Positions 56,941 through 64,000 of a DNA stretch of 64,000 bases are shown here, piece by piece. The DNA comes from Ailurus styani (Eukaryota; Chordata; Mammalia; Carnivora; Ailuridae): assembly GCA_002007465.1 (NCBI GenBank), contig LNAC01000039.1, forward strand, positions 412,462 through 476,461. The letters are read 5' to 3'. Made by a program: the position numbers and the translations under genes. The notes beneath the pieces are model-generated. The model was not told the DNA's origin, did no database searches, and saw only the letters and a list, made by a program, of their open reading frames with translations. How positions within the stretch are numbered: position 1 is the stretch's first letter; each line of letters starts with the position of its first letter.

Positions 56941-57550
56941 TATGATGAGTTTTCGAGGTTTTTCATGATTTGTATGATCGTTCAAATAAAAGATGGATAA
57001 AAGGCCATTTAGGCAGTATCTACACCTATCTGAACATAAGGAGTTTTAACTTACCTTCATATATCGGTGATTATAAATATGGAACTTAGGACAATACAGA
57101 CGGTGAATACATTCAGTCTAAATCTTAATGAGGAAAGGTGAGTCCTGTCCTCATCAGGAATCATCCTGCGTTAGCTAACCTGGAGTAGGCGAGCGTGGGA
57201 GTCAAGACACATACTTCATGTGGTCGTGAAAAGTGTCCCGAAAACAAAAATGTTCAAACCCTTTTGGAAAAACCATTTTAGAATTTTCCTACAATATTTT
57301 CCTAATAATTTTAAAGTATTTGAAAAGGACAATCAAAGCCAGGTTATACCAGTACCAAATATCTAAAATGTGAATGTAGATTTATCAAACTATGTATACA
57401 GTATTGGCATACTATAAAAACAATTTGATAAAACTGTTGTGTTCTATAAGTTGACTAGTCTGACAATTAAACTCATTTTCATTTCCGCTCTACACCTGGA
57501 TGATTCACTTTTCTTTTTTCTTTGGGTGTGTGAGTGTGTGTGTGTGTGTG
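56941..57550. other. Downstream flank of LIN28B
   Basis: Unique AT-rich sequence and a (GT)n run at about 57527-57552. No gene seen. Confidence 0.5.
56985..56990 (+). terminator. LIN28B: Second AATAAA downstream
   Basis: AATAAA 68 bases after the first, with less clear T/G-rich sequence after it. Possible backup poly(A) signal. Confidence 0.45.
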
Positions 57551-57559
57551 TGGTATCTA

Positions 57560-57815
57560 CTATGACTCCTGCTTTTTCTTTTTTATTATGGTAAGAAACA
57601 TAATTTACCATCTTAACCTTTTATTAATATTAAATATATACTCTTTTTTTTAAATTACATATAATGTATTATTTCCCCAGGGTTATAGGTCTGAATCATC
57701 AGGCTTACACATTTTACAGCACTCACCATAGCACAAACCTCCCCAATGACCATCTTAACCCTTTTTAAATATACAGTTCAGTAGTGGTAAGTATCCATCT
57801 AGTGCAGTGGTGATT
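57560..57815 (-). mobile_element. L1 3'UTR fragment, reverse, interrupted
   Basis: GTAAGAAACATAATTTACCATCTTAACC ... TTTTTAAATATACAGTTCAGTAGTGGTAAGTA follows reversed L1 3'UTR wording, split by a younger insertion at 57623. Confidence 0.5.
57623..57748 (-). mobile_element. 5'-truncated carnivoran L1 3' end, minus
   Basis: About 125 bp whose body (AATGTATTATTTCCCCAGGG...TCAGGCTTACACATTTTACAGCACTCACCATAGCAC) parallels 9150-9230. Target site ACCATCTTAACC at 57607 and 57749. Confidence 0.75.
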
Positions 57816-58192
57816 TTAGGATGTGAAGATCTCATGAATACTCATGAGGGAGTGATTGCATAAATGTTTCACTGATTTAAATTATTATTTAAAAGAGTAT
57901 CTTTGTTATATAAGTAACATTGTATTTTACTATAAAGAATACAAAGAGCCTTGAAAGAAAATTAAAATAGTACATCATTCATCACCTGGAAATAACCTAT
58001 GACATATTTCATCAATTTCAAATACGAGAAACCTTTTGAAAAATACATAATCCCATCACCTAGAAATAACCATTAATATTTCCTTAATTCTCTTCTAATT
58101 TATTTCCAATAAATTAATACAGAGATAGATTTAAAATAAAGTTAGGTTTTATTGAATAGGATTAGGAACTTTACACTTTCCAATTAACGTCA
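57816..58192. other. Intergenic sequence without recognised features
   Basis: AT-rich. Contains a near-repeat of CATCACCTGGAAATAACC / CATCACCTAGAAATAACC (57979, 58055) of unknown origin. Confidence 0.45.
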
Positions 58193-58253
58193 TTAAACAT
58201 GTCTTATCAAGGGGCACCTGGGTAGCTCAGTTGGTTAAACGTGTCTTATCAAG
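58193..58253 (+). mobile_element. SINE head-only insertion with target-site duplication
   Basis: TTAAACATGTCTTATCAAG (58193-58211), then GGGCACCTGGGTAGCTCAGTTGG (58212-58234, only the tRNA-like head with A-box-like sequence), then TTAAACGTGTCTTATCAAG (58235-58253). No SINE body or A-tail is present. Confidence 0.8.
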
Positions 58254-58479
58254 AAAAATTCTTCAAAAACAAGTTTTTCTTAATTCCATGTGCGGTTTGA
58301 AGAAATGAGATTGAGGTGGAGCAGGAGGGATGGGCTTGGTTTGGATGGGAAAGGAAGAGAGTCTGAGACAGAAGGAAAAGCATAAACAAACCGGAGTCAA
58401 GACTAAGCAGTTCATGTTCTGTCAACCAGTAAAGAGATGAATTTGGTGGTATAAATTATGAAAAAACTTTATGAATGCA

Positions 58480-59600
58480 TTGGAGGTCAACCAATGCAGC
58501 CAGGAACCTGAGGGGCCACCAACTTTGAAAGAAAGAAGCATAGGAGGTGAGCACCCCATTTACCCCCAGCTTTTCTCCTAAGGGCACTTTCCAGTTCCCT
58601 GAGACACCACAGAATGATAAAACCCCAAAGGGAAGTGGCATTCTTCCTGAGCTGAGGAAACAAATTCAGGACTGCCAAAACAACAGAAAATTGAGAGACC
58701 AGTCTCAGGGAGGAGGGATCACAGAGAAGGTATTCCCCAAAATCTTTATACAGATTCCTTTCAAGTCACTGAACAAAAAGACTCAGCAGAAAACTGCAAC
58801 TGAGGAAATCAGGGCCACAGCTAGGAGTCAAGAAGTGGCTAGGGTGTAAAATTTAAAGAAGTGTCCATGTTCAGGATGGTACCTTGCCCTGAGCACCTCC
58901 TTTGTCTCACCTTGGTCCGGCCTCTGGCTGGGAGGCTAATGGAGTGAACGGTGCTTTCCTCATCATCCAGGGCTGGGGGAACAGAGATTGAATTTCAAGA
59001 CTCAGAGTGGAATGGGCTTTGGTAAACACCTAGGCTTGGTGCCTGGATTTCGGAAAGGTTAAACCCTGGGAATAATAGTCATGTCTTAAGAGTACAGATC
59101 TTACACTAGGAAAAGGGCAAAGTTGGAATAGACCAGCCCCAACAAAGCCTAAAATTAACCCTGGATGGAACCAAGGTGTTAGTTGGTACACTACCTACCT
59201 ACCAAAAGAAAACAACCCTCAGAAGAAGATATCCAGAGCCTTTACAAATTTTCATCGACAATGTCCAACAACCAATTAAAAAAGTATGAAGCATGCAAAT
59301 AAATAGGACCAAGTGGCTGGAAACAAGGAACACAACAGACATCAAAACAAAGATAAGTCAGCTAGTACAAATATTACACAAGGACTTTAAAAATAACTAT
59401 GGTAAATAAATAGAGAAGATGCAAAAGTCAAATTTTAGAATCAAAAATTAGAGTAACAGAAAATAAGAATTCAACAGATGGGTGTGACATCAGGTTAAAA
59501 GCAACAGAGCAAATGATTGAAGAAGACAAGTTGCTAGAAAGTATCCAAATTGATGGACAGAAAAATTTTAATGGAGCAACATAGATGAAATCAAATTAGA
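58480..59600 (+). mobile_element. L1 5'UTR relic, plus
   Basis: Order resembles a mammalian L1M 5'UTR: GGTGAGCACCCCATTTACC (58547), TTTCTCCTAAGGGCACTTTCC (58571), AAATCTTTATACAGATTCCTTTCAAG...CACTGAACAAA (58740), TATCCAGAGCCTTTACAAATT (59230), CATCGACAATGTCC (59253), AAGTATGAAGCATGC (59283). No ORF1 or ORF2 follows. 58547-58849 is open for 100 codons but is 5'UTR-type sequence. Confidence 0.65.
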
Positions 59601-61097
59601 GGTTTAAAAAAAAAACTAGCACAGTCAATACCACTTCCTTGAAATGGGAATAAAGAGGAGAATAATCACAATGTGGCAAGTAGGCAAGGTAAAAATTAAG
59701 AATTTCTCAAGGTGAAAAAAAATTGACTGGCTTTTTTTGTTTACCGTTTTGTTTTATAATAGGGAAGTTCCACCACAGAGCTGAAATAATGTGGAAAAGC
59801 TATAAGTGTTAACAAAATTATTACAATTATTATAAAGTTGCTTCCTTAACAAAATTGTTAAATGTTACTATAGTCTTGTCTCCCAACTTTCTTGCTAAAA
59901 TGGTAACTAGAAGCCCTGTTGGACCTCTGCTCTTTGCTCTTATCCTTGAAAGTGGGTATCTTTCCCAATATCTCACTGTGGGTTTGAAACCTAGTGATCT
60001 GACAATAAAACAGGCAGGCAGAAAGACAAGACGGATTGATTGTAACACTAGGGAGAAGCAGTCCTTTGCTTCAATACCTTAATAGCATTTTCTCATGACT
60101 TTGTCATTTACTCCTAAGGATACCAAGTGCACACTTGAAGGCAGAGGGAATCCAGTGGGGAGAGAGATGGAAGGTTCTAGAAGACTGCCTAAGAATGGAA
60201 CTACTTTCATGAAAGAACATGAGAAAGGACCTCTCACCACTTTTTTTGTTGCCATTTTGGAGGACTTTAGCCATTTAATGGGGACACAAAGATAATTTTT
60301 GTATGATAATAGAGCTCCCTAGAGCATCATCTAGAAGCTGTGGCTTCAGGCGATCTGAACATTTGTAAATGTTTAGAAATACACAAGCCTTTTATGGTGG
60401 CACACCCAAGTGCTGATTTAGAGAAGCATGGTTCACTGCACTTGCCGTCTCCAGGGAGTTACACAGGGGAAAAGAATGAGGTTACCGTGCTTAAATGAGA
60501 GGTAGGAAACTGACTACTGAAATATAGGGAGTCCAGGACGCTTCTGTAATTAATATTTCTTCTCCTTTTTTGTAATAAAGAACAGGCAGAATAATAGAAA
60601 GCCCCAGAAGCCTAGGCTTTCCTTATGTGGACACAGAATGCAACATTTGTACTACCTACCCCCGTTTTCACCTCTGACACAAGCTTTTTGTAAGAACCTT
60701 GATATGAAGCTTTTGCTTGGTAGGCTACTAAGTTAAAAAACTGTTTATGTTACAATCTACCATTTTGTGATAGATTCTGCTCCTGTTCTCTCATTATTTT
60801 CATGAAAATGACTATTTTCCTCTCAAAAACTGTGGTTTCTCTGGCCTGCTTTACTTTCTAGAAACAATTGAAATTTAAAGGAAAAGCTTTTACTGCTATT
60901 CAAATAATTTCTGTCATCCTCAATTTAGAAATCAGCATATGTTATTCTTTATAATCCCCTCCCCCCCAGCATGCACACGCATGCACACACGCACGCACGC
61001 ACACACACACACACACACACACACTTTCTGAAGTGGTTTTAGGTATCTGGAAAATGGTTAATATGTCTGAGAATGCATGTTTCTTAAAAAAAATTTC
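59601..61097. other. Intergenic sequence, no gene recognised
   Basis: 59855-60295 has short open frames on both strands without domains. A (CA)n repeat ends the segment. No retroviral LTR or gene was identified. Confidence 0.45.
60970..61024. repeat. (CA)n microsatellite with CACG/CATG variants
   Basis: C9-like run, then CATGCACACGCATGCACAC, (CACG)n and about 14 CA units. Confidence 0.96.
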
Positions 61098-61309
61098 GGG
61101 GTGCCTGCGTGGCTCAGTCGGTTAACTGTCAGCCTTTGGCTCAGGTCATCAGATCACAGCGGCCTGGGATGCAGGCCTGAGTCAAGCTCCCTGTTCAGCA
61201 GGAGTCGGCTTCTCCCTCTCCCTCTGCCCACTGCCCCCTCCACTTGTGTGCGTGAGCAGGCGCTCTCTTTCTCTCTCAAATAAATAAAATATTTAAAAAC
61301 AAAACAGAA
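61098..61309 (+). mobile_element. Can-SINE, plus, older type
   Basis: GGGGTGCCTGCGTGGCTCAGTCGG head, CCTCCACTTGTGTGCGTGAGC body, CAAATAAATAAAATATTTAAAAAC tail. Confidence 0.92.
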
Positions 61310-62485
61310 TTTCTACTTTAAAGAGTTTCTTATCTAAATACATTTGTGTACTTTGTTTCTAAAATTAAAGTTTTTTGAAGAGGCTAGCTATTTTCTGAAG
61401 GACAAGGACCTCCATTTCTATTTAATTTCTAAGCTGCTTAGCATCTGTAGCTATTAGTCTGCTCCACTTTTAAATTTTGTTTAAAGTACCAACTCTAACC
61501 TTGGGGTTTTTGCTTATACCCCAAATGACATGGTTAGTTTTGCTCCTTCATCAAGAAAACTGGATTCACATATAAGTGTTATCATAACAGCATGCAGCAA
61601 AGTCAGAGTACACGGAAAGACAACTTAAGAATCAAACCATATTGACATTTGAATTGGTTCAAATAAATCTATTACTGATATGTGGTCCTTATTTGCTTTT
61701 CCATGTTTTCTACTAGAAGTGTGGCTTCACTACTAGCATGTCAGATATTTCAAATTCTACTTCTCACTTATTGCATTTAGATCATCATGTCACATATTCT
61801 GGCCATTACAGTTATCTCTACACCGGCTCTTCAAATGCCCCTTTTTCTTTGTGAAATTAATTCTGTACAAGTAATATTCTTTAGCTAGTCCAGATATTAG
61901 TTTAGCTAGTCCTGGGTTAAAGTTGCTTTGGCCACTCACCCAAAACAATATGTTAAAAACAAGAATAGAATCTAATCATGACCAACTTTCTCAAGGTGGA
62001 AAATTTGGAAAATACAAAGGAGGGGCTGAACGGAAATGAACTGTTGTTGAAGCCATCTGGAGGTGTGCCACTGCCCGCTCTATTTCCCTAGGTCAGTATT
62101 TTATTTTTGTGTATAATACTGCACGACATTTATAAACTGGTGAGACACATCTGATTGCTAGGGAAAATTTAACATAGAACAGAGTGGTTGGAAGGGACCC
62201 TGGACTATCATTTGACCCAATATTCCGTGCTCATCTAGAATCACACTAGATTATCCCAGGTGGTTATTCCCCAAACCTGCCAAAGATTTAACATGCTCCA
62301 TTAGAACCCCTTCACAACGGCTAAATGTTCCAGTGCAAACCCCAACCCCACCCAAAAACAAAATAAAAAAAAAAAGCAAGCAATAACAAACTGTGCGCCA
62401 AGATCTACTTATTTAAGAGGTCTCATTTGGAAGTGCCGTATTAACAATCTCTAGTACTTCTTTTTAATTAAAAGTCATTTAAAAA
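61310..62485. other. Intergenic sequence, possible ancient CR1/MIR scrap
   Basis: GAGTGGTTGGAAGGGACCCTGGACTATCATTTGACCCAAT (62183) recalls old CR1/L3 or MIR3-type sequence, but not firmly. Otherwise unassigned. Confidence 0.4.
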
Positions 62486-62681
62486 TTTTTTTAAAAGATT
62501 TTATTTATTTATTTGACAGAGAGAAACACAGCGAGAGAAGGAACACAAGCAGGGGGCGTGAGAGAGGGAGAAGTAGGCTTCCCACCGAGCAGAAAACCAG
62601 AGGGGGGCTCGACCCCAGGACCCTGGGATCATGACATGAGCTGAAGGCAGATGCTTAACGACTAAGTCACCAAGGAACCCC
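62486..62681 (-). mobile_element. Can-SINE, minus, older type
   Basis: TTTTTTTAAAAGATTTTATTTA tail side, GACAGAGAGAAACACAGCG motif, degraded head CACCAAGGAACCCC. Confidence 0.9.
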
Positions 62682-63178
62682 TAAATATCATTTCTTAATG
62701 GAGCATAGTCTAACTAAAATTTTCTCTAGGACTATGTAAAAACCTACATAACAAAACACAACATAATGTAAACAGCATGTCCTAGTGTAGTTCATCGTAC
62801 AATGGATCATTGGAAGCGTAAAAAATTCTTATGGTTGGGATGAAAATCTGACTTTAAGAAACTGTAGAATAACTGTAGTTTAATAATTCTGATTAAAGAC
62901 CAAGCATTGATGCATGTCAGTTGCTGCATGATACCACTAGAGGGCACTCTTCCCTTGCTTTCTGAAAATGTATTACCCTTGCCTCATTGCTACTATTCGG
63001 TTTTTCAATATTTCATAGGATTGATAAATTTACTTAGGAAAATTCCTCCCAGGAAAAATATGTAATTATGAGTGATGAATTTATGCGTTCTTATGCAGAA
63101 GACACAGGCTGCCAATGTAGAGTTCATGATGCTGAAACAGTACTGATAGTAGGTAACTAGTCTAAGACAAAATATTTT
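62682..63178. other. Intergenic sequence without recognised features
   Basis: No gene or named repeat seen. Confidence 0.45.
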
Positions 63179-63368
63179 AAATTATTATTATTATTTTAAT
63201 TTGACAGAGAAAGAGACAGCGAGAGAGGGAACACAAGCAGGGGGCAGTGGGAGAGGGAAAAGCAGGCTCCCCGTTTAGCAGGGAGCCCGATGTGGGGCTT
63301 GATCCCAGGACCCTGAGATCGTGACCTGAGCCAAAGGCAGACACTTAACTGAGCCACCCAGGCGCCCC
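63179..63368 (-). mobile_element. Can-SINE, minus
   Basis: (ATT)n tail side, GACAGAGAAAGAGACAGCGAG motif, end CACCCAGGCGCCCC. Flanks AGACAAAATATTTT and GGACAAAGCATTTT are a decayed target site. Confidence 0.92.
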
Positions 63369-63799
63369 ACAGGACAAAGCATTTTATCTAAGCATTTCTA
63401 GGTCCTCTTGTCATAAGAAACTTCCAAACTGTAAACACCCATACTGCATTAAATATACACACAGCATTATTAACCCATTAGTTCCTCATCCACCTTTCAA
63501 GCTATAAGAAATACAAGACTTCTAAAATTTTTAGTTGGGATTTTATTCCTTAAAACTTGGATGTTGCTCTTCTCAGATATCTTTAAAAAGATCTATTTTC
63601 CCATTATCTGAGAAGAAACTTATCTTGTTAAAATGCTCACATGATAGTACACTTGGGTGTTCTGGGTTTTGGATTTGAATAGATGCACCTAGAAGCAAGG
63701 GCAAATTAGATACAAGTTCCAAGAGAATTTCCAGGTATGATTTAGTCAAGAGATATTTCTTTCACCTTAAGCTTCCTTGTATGTGTCACTGGTTAATAT
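63369..63799. other. Intergenic sequence without recognised features
   Basis: Contains a small imperfect palindrome around TCTCAGATATC...TATCTGAGAAG (63573-63615). No gene. Confidence 0.45.
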
Positions 63800-63990
63800 A
63801 ATAATAGCTTTAATTTTTATAGTGCTTTATAGTTTCCACAGGGCTTTAAATTGGATTCTCACAAAGCTCTTCAAAGGTAAAGATGGCAGATATTAATATC
63901 CTATATTACAAAGAATTGCAATTGGACTCAGGAAGAAGACATTGACTGCTCAGGTCACATAATGAGTCTTAGAGCTAGAAGAGACACCTC
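63800..63990 (-). mobile_element. Ancient CORE-SINE/CR1-type repeat (MIR or L3), reverse
   Basis: TTTTTATAGTGCTTTATAGTTTCCACAGGGC, GGATTCTCACAAAGCTCTTC and TTGGACTCAGGAAGAAGACATTGACTGCTCAGGTCACATAATGAGTC follow the reversed order typical of this class. Confidence 0.55.
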
Positions 63991-64000
63991 AGAAGTCGAA

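Noticed and set aside
58456..58849. Open frames up to 100 codons downstream of LIN28B
   Set aside because: The sequence order matches an L1 5'UTR relic, not a gene.
21360..61024. Repeated short units considered as CRISPR-like or satellite arrays
   Set aside because: All are simple dinucleotide or tetranucleotide runs or interspersed SINEs; there are no regularly spaced repeats with unique spacers.
56941..64000. BVES 3' end expected downstream by mammalian synteny
   Set aside because: No exon, poly(A) signal or coding homology for it was recognisable; it probably lies beyond the window.
1..64000. A novel defence, mobile or biosynthetic system
   Set aside because: The content is ordinary mammalian intron, 3'UTR and intergenic sequence; nothing supports a new multi-gene system.

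Overview
This window is nuclear DNA from a carnivoran mammal, most likely a mustelid or close musteloid. It is AT-rich, has no operons or dense coding sequence, and carries about fifty tRNA-Lys-derived Can-SINE (SINEC) copies. The younger copies share a 3' half (CTGCCTGCCTCTCTGCCTAC..., then CAAATAAATAAATAAAATC) that I associate with weasel-family genomes rather than dog or cat. The lineage call rests on memory of SINE variants and was not searched.

Only one gene is supported: the terminal coding exon and 3'UTR of LIN28B on the + strand. An acceptor AG ends at 52041. The exon starts at 52042 inside a split codon, encodes two intact CCHC zinc knuckles and the basic C-terminus, and stops at 52411. 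A roughly 4.5-kb 3'UTR runs to tandem AATAAA signals at 56917 and 56985. It holds let-7, miR-125 and miR-30 family seed matches, as expected for the LIN28B/let-7 double-negative loop.

Layout: 1-52041 is the last intron of LIN28B, built mostly of old retrotransposons. It contains reverse-strand L1 pieces (181-4090, 12930-15500, about 19940-22460, 23700-30445, 36410-37800, 44285-44935), a plus-strand L1 (9930-12800), antisense L2 (17780-19290), a sense L2 relic (30990-31265) and MIR relics. SINEs of several ages are inserted throughout. 52042-56940 is exon plus 3'UTR and contains no SINE. 56941-64000 is intergenic, with an L1 5'-UTR relic (58480-59600) and a few SINEs. The neighbouring gene expected from mammalian synteny (BVES, tail to tail) is not visible.

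I found no previously undescribed molecular system. The most unusual features are structural: two large imperfect inverted repeats in the intron (10.9/11.5 kb and 28.3/29.4 kb); insertions that look like only the head or only the tail of a SINE, flanked by target-site duplications (58.2, 44.0, 34.6 and 18.8 kb); and two SINEs stacked at one target site about 135 bp upstream of the LIN28B terminal acceptor. No reading frame outside LIN28B looks like a gene; nearly all the other open frames fall in SINE or L1 sequence.
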